From Nematostella vectensis (Eukaryota; Cnidaria; Anthozoa; Actiniaria; Edwardsiidae): a stretch of 64,000 nt of DNA. The notes below the pieces were generated by a model, which saw nothing but the letters and a program-made list of their open reading frames with translations, did no database searches and was not told where the DNA came from. Shown piece by piece: positions 11,101-24,000 of the stretch; the stretch's first letter is position 1, and the number at the start of each line of letters is the position of its first letter. Location of the stretch: the NCBI RefSeq assembly GCF_932526225.1, contig NC_064042.1:9458540-9522539 (forward strand). The letters run 5' to 3'. The position numbers were made by a program, and so were the translations under genes.

Positions 11101-13311
11101 ATTTCGATAAGGTCAAAAATGGACAAAAAACACCACCCCTAAAATAGAGATGTAAATTTTTTTTTTTTTCAAAACTTGGTATAAACCGTTTATATGACAT
11201 GGATTTACGTTGAGCACGTCGTAATAATAGTTGATCTTAAGGTCTTGGTAAAGGGAAATTTGACACCACTGTTTGTTTTTTGTGGTTTTTGAAAAACCTG
11301 TATCAATAGTTCTTAAACATTATTTTTGCAAAAAAAACTTTTCAATAAATCGCATTCTCATACAGATAAAATGGGCCTTTGCTGTTTCCCGTGAACTGTT
11401 GACCGTGAATTCACGCCAAATCTTTGACTTTATTTTGAGGCGAGAACTCGAGCTTGTCGGGCGTTAACAGTATGACAACGGTTACCGTGATCACGAATTA
11501 AGCCTTTGATACGAATCAAAGGTAGCTAAGTTCGCACCGGCAGAGCTATGAGTTGATCGAGGAAGGCGCCCTGTCCCTTATCCTAAGCATTTTCGAAAAC
11601 AAATCATGATGGGGAGAGAACAACGTATTTGGCTTAACGTTTGCGCCCCCCCCCCCCCCCCCACCCCCTATTGAAACTAATGAAACCAGATTCCTCCCTG
11701 AGTCCAAATTAAAAGATAGAATCGCAACCGGAACAAGCGCGATTTAAACCGAAGCGAGTAGGACATTTTCCGTACAACCCTAGAGGCAGGTCAGATATTG
11801 TAAACATACCAGTGTCATATGTGTTGATCCATGGATCGATCAAATTCAACAATCATTTACCTGCATTTCTTTTTTTACAAATGTATTTTTATGTTAACGT
11901 ATATTCTTAGCATATTCAAGGACACAAAACGTTCCGCAAAACATCTGTTCCGCAGGTCGTTTTTTTTTTGCTGGCTGGGAAGATGTTAGCTCCCTCGGTT
12001 GCTGGAAAAAAAAATCGTCCCGAATGGTTGTGCTGGCAAGTTTGTGGAATCGAACTAGTTGTGCTGGGAATATTTTTAGGGGCGCTGGAGCGCATGCTTG
12101 GAGGAAAAAATCGTCCCGGTCGGTTATACGGGCAATTATCCATGTGCTTAAATGCCTAACCACGTCTGGCTTGAAAAAATACATAACCAATGTTGGCTGG
12201 GAAAAAGGAACAGATAATTCTTTTCCCAGCAACTTTTAAAATGGGTATTTTCGGCATCCGACTATATTCAAACGACGAAATATGCCATTTAACGTGTTTC
12301 GGTAAGGAGGGTTCGTTGTATGCACTTGATGTTTGTTATTGAAGTTGTTATTGCCTTTTGTTTTTTAATTTGTTTTAGTTTAGGGATGCACTTACATCGC
12401 AGAGCTAAAAAGACGTGAGCCTCTTGTGGCAATGCTGCTATTGACAGCAGGACTCCCCTAAGCACTAAAAAAGTACAACTTTTTTATCGACTGGTTCCTG
12501 TTGTGGATCCGCAGCCATCTTTTTTGTGTGTGGCTTTCGTTCAACCAGTCAAAAACGCTGATGAAACTGCTTACTTTGCTAAACGTCAATTTGGTTGTTT
12601 TTTGCAAAAAGTAGACTTTACCTTCTACTTTCGGCAGCAAACGTTTTTAACTTGAAACAAACAAATTTGCTGCGAAAATTTAGGTAAAACATCGCTTTTT
12701 TCAGCAATTCTGCCAAAAAAAATTGTACGATTTTCCTGCCTTGCCTTGATATCTGAGATTTCGCTATTTTAAATCCAATGTTTCATGAAGTGATGAAGTG
12801 ATTCGGCGCGGCTGCACGGCAGTTTTGGATCGTCAAGCCTCGGCCGAGGCCGTTTGATGATAATGATGACAGTGGTAAACTGATGACGATAGTGATAATT
12901 ATAAATCATGAATATGTTATGATCGATAACAAGAATAGCAACGACGATAATATCAGCTTATGAATCTACATCTAATGATAGTGGACAAGGAATGCGACTG
13001 AAGTGTTTTTCAATATTGCAAAGTAATGCTTGGATGCGCGGAAAACAAAATACTTTCTGCAGGTTATGCGAAACATAGAAACAAAGCAATTTTTTCCTTT
13101 AATACAAGCTATGCTTTTGGGTAAAGAGATAACGAAGGTGAACAAACTTGTGCAAGGAACCTATATTTGCCTTTTCCTTTGTGATACTTCAGCACCCTTG
13201 ACAAAGTTCTAGGACCCACTTATAAATTGATAAATCATTAAAGATTTGGAATGCTGAATGTTTAAGTATTTTTCTAAACATACAAATGCGTTGCAGCCTA
13301 ACAAGTGCAAT
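8156..13311. other. intergenic, repeat-rich, no supported gene
   Basis: No exon chain was found over about 5.1 kb. The region holds poly-C tracts (8501-8521, 9850-9865, 11646-11662), a dispersed repeat at 9390-9510, an AT-rich stretch with several TGACGTCA-type half palindromes (10.4-10.75 kb), and a segment at 11.95-12.24 kb with loosely repeated GCTGGGAA and ATCGTCCCG words. Open frames here are short and lack splice context. Confidence 0.6.
9390..9510 (+). repeat. dispersed repeat, copy 1 (C-rich head)
   Basis: A C-run is followed by GGCGACCAAAAAATGGGTCA, a TTCTTATCAAATT core and a GCGCAGCCCCCC end. Related copies occur at 42228-42335 (reverse), 57488-57598 (forward) and, truncated, 61935-61985 (reverse). 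This sharing identifies a dispersed non-autonomous element whose terminus tends to carry a poly-C/poly-G run. Confidence 0.6.
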
Positions 13312-16300
13312 ATGGCGTCGTTTCTGGTGATAAAGCTATTCTTTGTCATCGTTTTCTTTAAAATCCTGTCTAGTTCTGTTTTGGGATTGGACTCTTGTCG
13401 AGACTATACTTCGATAAACAACCCCTACCGTAGCGCTAAGTATAAGTTCGATTTCAAAAGTGCTGCTCTTTGTGATGATAAACTCGTTTCTGGCTGGTAT
13501 CGCTTCACAAGTATTGTAGGGGGCACGATTCCAACCACAAAACCCGAGCCGAACATGTGTGGAACCGTGGCGCCCATTTGGATGAAGGGGACACTTCCCA
13601 CGAAGCTGGGGATCATAGAAAACACGACGGCTTGTGTCAACTACGAAAACAGATTGAGCGGCTGCTATTCAGAGATCCCTTTATCTGTGATAAAGTGTAC
13701 TGGGGATTACTACGTCTACTATCTGAGACCGCCCCGTAGCTGCTCGTTGGCCTATTGTGCAGGTTTGTCACAAAGGTTACCCAGTACAAACACTTTATAA
13801 TTAATTTAAAACCAGTCTCTGTAAAGTTCTAATTTTACTTCTTATGCTTTTCTACTGCTAGGTGATAAAGAGCCCTGTCCAGAAAATCCATCAGCAATCG
13901 TTCCAAACTGTAAAGGTAGGATAAAATAAACAGGAGACTATTCTTGTTAAATGAGTGTCTATCGGCATATTCCTTAGAGTCCCAGGGAGCATACGCAAGG
14001 AATGCTCCTGGCGTGTTAATGGTCCCCTGGGGAGTACCCAGGGAAGGCTGCTGGCGTGTTAATGGTCCCCTGGGGCGTACCCAGGGAAGGCTCCTGGCGT
14101 GTTATTGCTCCCCTGGGGCGTACCCAGGAAAGGCTCCTGGCGTGTTATTGGTCCCCTGGGGCGTACCCAGGAAAGGCTCCTGGCGTGTTATTGCTCCCCT
14201 GGGGCGTACCCAGGAAAGGCTTCTGGCGTGTTATTGCTCCCCTGGGGCGTACCCAGGGAAGGCTCCTGGCGTGTTTTTGGTCCCCTGGGGCGTACTCGGG
14301 GAAGGCTCCTGGCGTGTTATTGGTCCCCTGAGGCGTACCCAGGGAATGCTCCTGGCGTGTTATTGGTCCCCTGGGGCGTACCCAGGAAAGGCTTCTGGCG
14401 TGTTATTGCTCCCCTGGGGCGTACCCAGGGAAGGCTCCTGGCGTGTTTTTGGTCCCCTGGGGCGTACTCGGGGAAGGCTCCTGGCGTGTTATTGGTCCCC
14501 TGGGGCGTACCCAGGGAAGGCTCCTGGCGTGTTATTGGTCCCCTGGGGCGTACCCAGGGAAGGCTCCTGGCGTGTTATTGCTCCCCTGGGGCGTACCCAG
14601 GAAAGGCTCCTGGCGTGTTATTGCTCCCCTGGGGCGTACCCAGGGAAGGCTCCTGGCGTGTTTTTGGTCCCCTGGGGCGTACTCGGGGAAGGCTCCTGGC
14701 GTGTTATTGGTCCCCTCAGGCGTACTCGGGGAAGGCTCCTGGCGTGTTATTGTTCCCCTGGGGCGTACTCGGTGAAGGCTTTGTGTGATATTGTTACCCT
14801 GGGGCGTACTCGGTGAAGGCTCCTGGCGTGATATTGTTCCCCTGGGGCGTACTGCAGCTCCAGCAACAAGCGCAGGTATTTAAATCTATACTATTACTAC
14901 TATTAATTACGCTGTGTCTGTCAGCCATTACTGTAGACCCTCACCGTCTGATACATAAACCCCCCTCTTAGACTTGACATCTTTTGGTATCTGATACATA
15001 AACCCCCCTCTGTATCTGATACATAAACCCCCCTCTTAGACTTGACATCTTTTGGTATCTGATACATAAACCCCCCTCTTAGACTTGACATCTTTTGGTA
15101 TCTGATACATAAACCCCCCTCTTAGACTTGACATCTTTTGGTATCTGATACATAAACCCCCCTCTTAGACTTGACATCTTTTGGTATCTGATACATAAAC
15201 CCCCCTCTTAGACTTGACATCTTTTGGTATCTGATACATAAACCCGCCTCTTAGACTTGACATCTTTTGGTATCTGATACATAAACCCCCCTCTTAGACT
15301 TGACATCTTTTGGTATCTGATACATAAACCCCCCTTTTAGACTTGACATCTTTTGGTATCTGATACATAAACCCCCCTCTTAGACTTGACATCTTTTGGT
15401 ATCTGATCTATTCTCAAACCTAACAAACAACCCGGCTAATCAAGCAATTCTTTACAAATACCATAAAAGCATGGGCATTTTTAACACTTTTACGAACCCG
15501 ACGATTGATAACCCAAGAAAAAATATCCAAAGAAGTGTACTAAAATGGCCAAAATCGAGGGTTGTAGGGGGGGGGGGGGGGGGGGGTTGAACTTTAGATG
15601 GAACAGCTTAAACAGTTCTATATTCTTTAAATTTGTTTAGAGCCAACAACAATAATAACGCAACTGCAGAATGTAACTACAGCAGAATTGCAGACTACAG
15701 CGCCAGTAACAGGTAGAATATGATAAATGACCTGTTCTGGTCTGTCCGATTGATATAATATTGTGGGTTAAAGGGCTCACGTAAAGCTGATGGTGATGGA
15801 TTGAAAACTCTACTATTGGGCACAATATAGAGTTTCTCCCTCAACCAGCATTGAGCGACCCAATGAAAAAGAAATGGCATTTCGACAACTTTACGAACAA
15901 ATCTTAGATTACGCTATTGAAGTGTACTAAAAAGGGCCAAAATAGAGGGCAGGGGAGGGAGGTGAATGGTATTTCAACCAAAGCTGAAAGAGCTTAGAAA
16001 TTTCTTTATCCTTTGAATTTATTCAGGGCCGTCAACAGTAACTACAGCAGAGTTAAATACTACAACGCCCGTTACAGGTAGGATCCGAAAGCATAGTAGA
16101 ACACTGCTTCAGCCATGCCAGCCACGCGTACTTTCTCTGAGAGGGTTTGGTGATAATAGAGTTGAGTTTAAAAGAGAACATATACGAGAACAGTCAAAAT
16201 CATGCTGTATATCAAAATAACAATCCAGGTTTGATAAATAATTATGACCTCTGAACTGTCAAATCGATACAATATTGTAAATTGAACGTCTCACATAGAG

Positions 16301-19300
16301 CGGACGGAATGGAGTGAAAATGTGTACTATTATACAAAAAACAAGTCTCTCCCTCGAACAATATCGCGAGACAAAACATGTGTGGGGCACTGTGAGCACG
16401 TGCCCAACACGTACCCACAGAACCCTTTGGATGTGAGAAATCACTTTCCCTGGGGGTTTTGTGTTTCGGTGTTTTATTTATTCAGTAAGTTTAGAAAGGC
16501 AATTGTACTGTTTAAGAGTGATTTCTGTCTTATCTCGGCAAGCTCGAAAACAGTCAATCATGCGGAATAACAAAACAACCATCCAGGTCATAGAGCTTCA
16601 GGTGTACTCAAACCTTAAAATTGCATAAGGCAACAGAGGCGGATCTAGCTTTCGCTAAAGGGGGGTTTGGCTCAGTGACAAATTGCATAAGATAACAGAG
16701 GCGGATCTAGCTTTTCGCTAAAGGGGGGTTTGGCTCAGTGACAAATTGCATAAGGAAACAGAGGTGGATCTAGCTTTTCGCTAAAGGGTGGTTTGGCTCA
16801 GTGACAAATCGCATAAGGTAACAGAGGCTGATCTAGCTTTTTGCTAAAGGGGGGTTTGGCTCATTGACAAATTCAAAAGGTAACAGAGGCGGATCTAGCT
16901 TTTCGCTAAAAGAGGGTTTGGCTTAGTGACAAATTCAAAAGGTAACAGAGGCGGATCTAGCTTTTCGCTGAAGGGGGGTTTGGCTCAGTCACAAATTGCA
17001 TAAGGTAACAGAGGCGGATCTAGCTTTTCGCTAAAGGGAGGGTTTGGTTCAGTGACAAATTCAAAAGGTAACAGAGGCGGATCTAACTTTTCGCTAAAAG
17101 GGGGGTTTGGCTCAGTGACAAATTGCATAAGGTAACAGAGGCGGATCTAGCTTTTCGCTAAAGGGGAGGTTTGGCTCAGTGACAAACTCAAAAGGTAACA
17201 GAGGCGGATCTTGCTTTTCGCTAAAGGGGGGTTTGGCTCAGTGACAAATTGCATAAGGTAACAGAGGCGGATCTAGCTTTTCGCTAAAAGAGGGTTTGGC
17301 TTAGTGACAAATTCAAAAGGTAACAGAGGCGGATCTAGCTTTTCGCTGAAGGGGGGTTTGGCTCAGTCACAAATTGCATAAGGTAACAGAGGCGGATCTA
17401 GCTTTTCGCTAAAGGGAGGGTTTGGTTCAGTGACAAATTCAAAAGGTAACAGAGGCGGATCTAACTTTTCGCTAAAAGGGGGGTTTGGCTCAGTGACAAA
17501 TTGCATAAGGTAACAGAGGCGGATCTAGCTTTTCGCTAAAAGGGGGTTTGGCTCAGTGACAAATTGCATAAGGTAACAGAGGCGGATCTAGCTTTTCGCT
17601 AAAGGGGGGTTTGGCTCAGTGACAAATTGCATAAGGTAACAGAGGCGGATCTAGCTTTTCGCTAAAAGGGGGTTTGGCTCAGTGACAAATTGCATAAGGT
17701 AACAGAGGCGGATCTAGCTTTTCGCTAAAGGGGGGTTTGGCTCAGTGACGAAGGGGGGAGGGGGTAATTTCTTTGGTGACATTTTGCTTCTTGGCAGCCC
17801 AAATGGGGGGGGGGGTGGGGTTAAATCTCCTAAACCCTCCCTCTAGATCCGCTACTAGATCTACCATATGAGGCTTCCTTTTAAAGATACAGGTAAGGAA
17901 AAAAGGATTGGAGAAAGTATTGTAAACTAACCTATAACAAGCTTAGGCGCGTGGGTGCCAAAGCAATCGTTGCCTTTCCTCCTTGGGTCTCGGCTCCCTG
18001 ATCCCGCACTGTCCCAGGGGGCTGTCTGGACTGTTCGGTATCTGTCTGACTCTTTTGAAGGTAAAGTTTTGCTGATTGCTTGTATCTAGGCAAGTACGCT
18101 TGTGATCCAAAACTGAATCTAGGTTTAGTGTAGTATCAGGAAATAATTTCTCTCACGAGAGAAATCAGTACAAAAAAAGTGGTAAAAAAGAAAAACCCTG
18201 GTTTTACAAGGATGCAACAAACTCTAGCTGGAGAAAGCCCCACATATTCCCGGGAGCTGGTGAGAAGTACCATAAATTCAGGTTTATACTGATCAATTTT
18301 CTATATTCTTTACATCTTTTCAGAGCCGACAATAGGATCTGAGGAGGATAAGACCACAACTACAAAAGAGTTGGCGGTAACTACGGAAGCAGCAGGTAAA
18401 GGTGCAGGACACTGGCGGCCGCAGCGAACACTTTTGTAATCAGTCAGGATTTAAAAAGAATATTTTCGTACCCGACCAGACAGGGGCAAAAAAAGGCGAT
18501 GTTCAAATTGTTAGGCTGTGTAAGCTTACATTTGTTTTATTTTTTTGGCCAAAATGTTCCTTGTGTATAAAACAAAATAAGCTGTAGTACTTTTTGGTAG
18601 ATGATCAGTTCTTGGAATATGATTTAGCAAAGTTGCCATAGATCATGAAAAACTGCCTTCGTTTATTAAAATATTCGAATACGCTGCCCATTCATTTGGT
18701 TCTTGTCAACAACTTATATTTTGTGCCTATTTGTTTCAGATGGTAAAAGTGAGCCGAGCAAAGACGGGATATTCTTATCTGTTTACGCATATGTGGGAAT
18801 TTTGGCTGGATTTGTTGTGATAATTGGGCTCATTGTCTGGTTCTTCTGGCGAAAGCTCCACAAAAAGACTCAAAGAACTAAGAAGGAAGTTGGTGAGAAA
18901 GGATGTGAAAACCCTGTCTTTAATGATAACATCTCTCCGAAACTTGATAGCGAGCAAGAGCCAGTGTATGAAAGTCTGGATCTGCAAAATGAGTTGAAGG
19001 CCAAAGCTCCACAAGATTATGAAGACCTTGATTCAGAAAATGGCTACCAGCAGCTGGATAAGTACCATGATCTGGGGTATGTGACTATGGTTGCTGATGA
19101 CCCGGATATCAAAGACAAAAAACCAAAGCTTCCTGGCAAAAACACGCTCGACTACGAGAAATTGGATATAAGCCAAGTGCCAACGTACGAGAGATTGATT
19201 CCTAAAGAAATTGGTGCTGAATCTGAGCCAAAAGATTACTACAACTCTACCGTCAATCCTGATAATAAGAACTCCTTGGAACTTCAAAAGAGGCGAGAGC

Positions 19301-19647
19301 CAGCCTACGTGGAAATGGTTCCCGATGAGGTTGAGATGAAAGCCACAGAACCCAAAGCTGTGCATGAGAACGCTCACGTTAAATTGGGCAACAACCAACG
19401 GGAGCAAGCTTATGATAAGATGATTCCTCCAAAGATAAACCCCAGAGAGCCAGAGTTATATTACAATCTATGCGCCAACCCCCAAAACAGCGATCATGAC
19501 CTGGGTGCAACGCAAGAGCCTGCGTATGAAAAGATGGCTCCTCCAGATGTCAACACCAAGACACATGAGTTCTTTAAGACTAACCACAATGATCTGGGTT
19601 TGACAGAAGAGGATGAGCCAGAGTATCTCGTTCCCAAAGAGAAGTAG
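13312..19647 (+). CDS. receptor A: D8C ectodomain, Thr-rich stalk, one TM, tyrosine-motif tail
   Basis: Seven exons join in consistent phase 1: 13312-13762, 13862-13915, 14858-14875, 15641-15712, 16027-16077, 18324-18395 and 18740-19647, giving 541 aa. I chose the ATG at 13312 because a clean signal peptide follows (MASFLVIKLFFVIVFF...). Residues about 27-150 form a uromodulin/GP2-type D8C domain (CRDYTSINNPYRS, WYRFTS, MCGT.APIWM, ACVNY, YYLRPP). Four small exons encode a Thr/Pro-rich, probably O-glycosylated stalk. The membrane span is about residues 253-276, followed by RKLHKK. The 265-residue tail has many YxxL/M motifs: Y316, Y333, Y342, Y348, Y353 (YVTM), Y378, Y389, Y429 (YVEM), Y464 (YDKM), Y481, Y502 (YEKM) and Y535. 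Y378/Y389 have ITAM spacing (YEKL-x7-YERL). A role as a phosphotyrosine-signalling surface receptor is inferred. A poly(A) signal lies near 19712. Confidence 0.8.
13980..14845 (+). repeat. intronic minisatellite, 42-bp unit, about 20 copies
   Basis: Each unit contains CCTGGGGCGTACCCAGG, a short inverted repeat (CCTGGG/CCCAGG), followed by GAAGGCTCCTGGCGTG. The array fills the receptor A intron between the exons ending at 13915 and starting at 14858; the last unit runs directly into the acceptor TACTGCAG. Because 42 is divisible by three and the unit lacks stops, all three plus frames stay open for long stretches; I regard these as artefacts. Confidence 0.95.
14949..15408 (+). repeat. intronic minisatellite, 43-bp unit, about 10.5 copies
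   Basis: The unit reads TCTGATACATAAACCCCCC followed by TCTTAGACTTGACATCTTTT and GGTA. One early unit is truncated and the others are nearly identical, so the array is young. It lies in the next receptor A intron (14876-15640) and shares no unit sequence with the neighbouring arrays. Confidence 0.95.
16624..17749 (+). repeat. intronic minisatellite, about 62-bp unit, about 18 copies, derived from a transposon end
   Basis: Units contain AACAGAGGCGGATCTAGC, TTTTCGCTAAAGGGGGG and TTTGGCTCAGTGACAAA. Two unit variants (GCATAAGG and CAAAAGG) alternate in blocks, suggesting higher-order duplication. Just downstream (about 17.84-17.86 kb) CTCTAGATCCGCTA is the inverse of GGCGGATCTAG, so the array seems to have grown from one terminus of a MITE whose other terminus remains. 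It lies in the receptor A intron 16078-18323. Confidence 0.9.
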
Positions 19648-21047
19648 GAAAGCTGTAAGGGACAAAGGGACATATAGTGATTAGACGCAAGAGCAATCAA
19701 CAAGAAACTTTAATAAAAGCAGGAAAATTTAGTGGCGGGGACGCTAGCGCGGCAAAGTTACGGTAAACGAATGAGAGGACTTAATGTCCCTTTAGTATCA
19801 TGTACTATCAAGAGAGCATAAGATCTTATGCTCTCTTGATACAAAGATATCCACGCCGATCCAGGGACTTCGCAACAATCGAAGCAAATTAATACTGTAG
19901 AAGCTCCATGGTAATATTATACAGGACTGTTTAGGCAAATGGATGTAAAAGGGTTATCCCAATCGTGAAATTCCAAAGACACAAGTCCAGTGGATTCACC
20001 ATAAATTTGACGTCATCGATGAGAAAAACATTTCCTTATATAGCCATTAGCTTTAAGAAAGCATGCTGTCTTTCTTTTCAGACTAAAATTGATTTTTATA
20101 TCCGAGTGAAACTGTAAATCCCAAATAGAATATGCGACCGGGATATTTGATTAAAAGTTACAGAACTTTGACATTGCTGTAATAACAATCTTTTTCAATC
20201 TGTTTTTGGGGCAGCTCGGTCATGTTGGGACCTCAATCACTTTTGCAGGTTGTGATGTTCTAAAATGCCTTTTTCAATATGGCTGCCTTCAAAAACGAAG
20301 TAAACGCGAAATCCTGCAAACATGCTCGACGGAATGAGCTAGAAAAACGACAAAACAAGATTGATTGATATGCAGAGGAATAAAGCGAGTCATGTGTTAA
20401 AACGTGTAGAACAACATGTAAAGTCAAATTTCCCTTGGCCTTTGATTGATAATAAACAATAATCATTTACTTTTAAGACATGAAATTTATTGCACTGAAC
20501 TGATAACAATACCTCCTTGGGGGAGGTCATTTGAACTCTATAAGCGTTTCAATATCAGAATATAACTAAAAATACTGCAGAACCATATGCGTCTTTTTAA
20601 GGGAGGGAGGAAAGACACCCTCCCCTATAATACTAAGCGTCAATCGTCGCAAACTCCCAAACTTTTGGCTCTATTCTTAGAAGTCTATAATATGTCTTAA
20701 GCCTTCTCTTTCCCTTACAGCCACCTCCTCCCCCCCCCCCCCCACACACACACACACATAGAACGTCATTTAGCTCCTCTCATTCAAAGTTCAGCGTGGA
20801 AGACATTTTTATTTTTATTTACCAAGACCAGATTTTATTAAAAGACTCAGACATTCTGCCTTAGAATTTATGGTAACTATGTCTGGGCTGGTCGTTACTT
20901 GTGGTACCCCTGTGATTTTGTTATTTTCCCATAAGCCAATCTAGATGATTAAGTATAAACCGACAGCTCATTTTCTATTTAGGTTTCGGAATGCGTAAAA
21001 CATCTATAAAATCGTTATGCATAACCTACAGAAGATACATTTGCACT
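19648..21047. other. intergenic gap between receptor A and protein B
   Basis: No gene is seen. The gap holds the probable 3' UTR of A, a perfect palindrome (19806-19841), and a C-run joined to a CA microsatellite (about 20728-20758). An ORF in frame with B extends upstream to an ATG at 20991, but the ATG at 21048 gives the better signal peptide and matches the exon length in A. Confidence 0.55.
19806..19841. repeat. 36-bp perfect palindrome
   Basis: TATCAAGAGAGCATAAGA is followed immediately by its exact reverse complement, with no spacer. It lies about 160 bp downstream of the receptor A stop codon. It could extrude a cruciform or form a hairpin if transcribed. It may be a collapsed MITE; no second copy was noticed in the window. 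Confidence 0.9.
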
Positions 21048-24000
21048 ATGGCGCCGTACTGTGAATTCTGTTTGCTCCTCATTTTCGGAATCTTTCTCAA
21101 CTCCGTTCTGGCAGCAGATCCTTGTGCGAATTACAAAACAATTGATGACCCCTATCGCAGCGTCAAGTATACGTTTGATTTTAAAAGAGCAGCTCTTTGC
21201 GATTGGAATCTTGTTACTGACTGGTATCGCTTCACGAGTTATGTCGGAGGCACGATTCCGACCACAAAACCCGAGCCGTACATGTGTGGAACCGTGGCGC
21301 CCATTTGGATGAACGGGACACTTCCCACGACGGTGGGGGATAAAGTAGATGTGACGGCCTGTGTCAATTACGATAACAAGGACAACGGCTGCTACATAAA
21401 GATCCCTATATCTGTACAGAAGTGTAACGAACCCAAGGGTGATTTCTATGTCTACTTCCTCAGGCCACCATATGGTTGCGCTTTATCGTACTGTGCAGGT
21501 ACTGCCAATTTAGCATTAGATACATTTACTACATCACTACGATATTCAGCCGTTTATACTCTACCCATGAACCACCGCGGGTTACGACACATGAATTCTC
21601 GAGTGCAACTTTTATTGAAATTGGTGTAAAAAGAGTTTAAAACACAAAAAGGCAGGTCCGACAATGTTACTAAACGCCCCAGGCATCTAAATGATGCGCG
21701 TTTAACAAGGCGTTGTTCGAGCGAGGGGCTAGTTATTCAATCAAATATGAATAATCATCTTATACGAGGCACTTATTCGAGCAATTCGGTGATCTCAAAC
21801 AAAAATCTATATTTCCTTTGGGCTAATTCTAAAAATTTTGCTCCGAGTAACACGAAATATCGATTAATGATACTCTGGTTTATTTGTAGACACAGGTAGC
21901 CCAAGCTCACAGTTTCTCATAATTTGTGAGAAATTCAAATGAAAATGCACAAGACTCAGCTGTTATAAATAATAACTTGAAAAGATCTATAATGTAGTAT
22001 AACACAGCTAAGTTGTAGGTGGTCTATTTTTACTTTCACACACACAGTTTCAAAGTATATTTTTGCCAATATTTTTTACAGAGTCACAATTTACAAATTG
22101 GGTAGGCAAGGAAGTCCAGAGAAGTTATTGGCTTATAAAATAGGCCTCAATTCTGTCATATATATAAATGCATACTACTTAACTAGACTAGAAGTTTCTA
22201 ATAGAAAGTGAATGCTCGGAGGACGGGACGAACGATGTTTCAGTACAGGGGTTCTCGAAAAAGACCACTTATCGATATGAAATAAAAATACAAATCAGCC
22301 GACGGGAAAACCTGTGGTGTGTACACGAAAAATTGCATCCACTATATGAAACTCGCGCATGCGCTAAAACACCGCTGATCGATATGAAATCAAAATCTGT
22401 GGTGTGGACACGGAAAATTGCATCCACTATATGAAACTCGCGCATGCGCTAAAAACCCTGCTGATGGATATGGAATCAAAATCTGTGATGTGGACACGAA
22501 ACATTGCATTGACTATAAAACTCGCGCATGCGCTAAAAACACCGCTGATCGATATGAAATCAAAATACAAATCAGCCGACTGGGAAACCTGTGGTGTGGT
22601 CACGAAAAATTGCATCCACTATATGAAACTCGCGCATGCGCTGAAAAGACGACTGATCGATATAAAATCAAAATACAAATCAGCCGACTGGGAAACCTGT
22701 GGTGGGGACACGAAAAATCGCATCCACTATGTGAAACTCGCGCATGCGCTAAAAATACCAGACACGACTGTCAGGCAAAATATATTGTGTAATTATATTA
22801 GGACAAAAAAGTATTAAATTTTATTATTATTTTTTCTAGGTGATAAAATGCCTACGCCAAACGGTAAGAAAAGTAAAAGTAAGGTCAATAAGACCTTTTT
22901 CAAACAAACCAATTAAACTTGTTCCTCGATTTTTGTTACAGGATATTTGGATTTCCCGTATTCTCTTCTCCCCATGCCAAGTATAACGTATCAAAAACCA
23001 GCACAAGTTAATATCACCATGCTCTGCCAGTTTGAGTTTCAACCTTGGACAAACGTTTCGTTTCAAGTCGAGTGGTTTGTAAATGGGGTAAATGTTACTA
23101 GAGACACGCCTTCCAGAAATGGTAGTATCTGGTTCAGCCCGCTACAGCACGGCAAATATTTTGTTGGAAATAGAGTAAGTGTCCGCGCTGCGTTTAACCT
23201 AACAGGTTTCAGAAAATCATTAGCGTCTCATTTCCGCAGCTTCAAAACCAGGGGGTGAGAAAACCGCAAAACCGCACAGAAAAACGCAAAAAAACGCACA
23301 GAAACCGCACAGAAAAGCGCCAAAAACCTCAAAACCGTCAAAATAAGTCAATAACCGTAGACCGCGCAGTCTAGAGAAACCGCAATACCGCGAAATAAAA
23401 TACGAAAAACCGCGATTAAAGGCAAAACCGCATCTCATCAAACTCTTAAGCTCCAAGTGGTATTTTCTGTTGTTTTCATATCAAGAAAATTCAGCCAAAA
23501 ATTGTCGTTTTTGCCAAACACGGTTACTTCCATATAAAGGAAACTATAACAATATTTCTTATTTGGAAAAACTGCACGATTCTTTTTATTTTTAAGGTTA
23601 CCGTACCGCAGGTGCTTCGTAAAAGTTATGACTTGTAATCAGAAGAGAAAATAGTGACTGTGACCATCTTTAGTCAATGGAGAAAGTATCTAAAAAGAAA
23701 CTAAAAGTCCTCGGTACCAGTCCCTTAAAACGACAACGTTTTCTTCATATGGTGTCCATACTTTTGCATAACAGAAAGCACTTTTGAAAAGAAAAAAAAT
23801 AAAGATAAAACAATATGAAACTTTCCAAACACTCTCTTAATAGATATTGCTTGGTTAGCTTTTGTGCAAGTGGGGTTTTACACCGCGAAATGTAATAAAA
23901 AACGCAAAATGTAAATAAATATTTAGCGCTAAATGAAATAACGCAAAATGTAATAACATCAAATAATGACTATAAACCTATAAACTATAACTAAAAGCTG

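Noticed and set aside
13944-14816. 290-, 229- and 110-codon plus ORFs in the 42-bp array
   Set aside because: All three frames are open for the same arithmetic reason, and flanking exons splice around the array in consistent phase.
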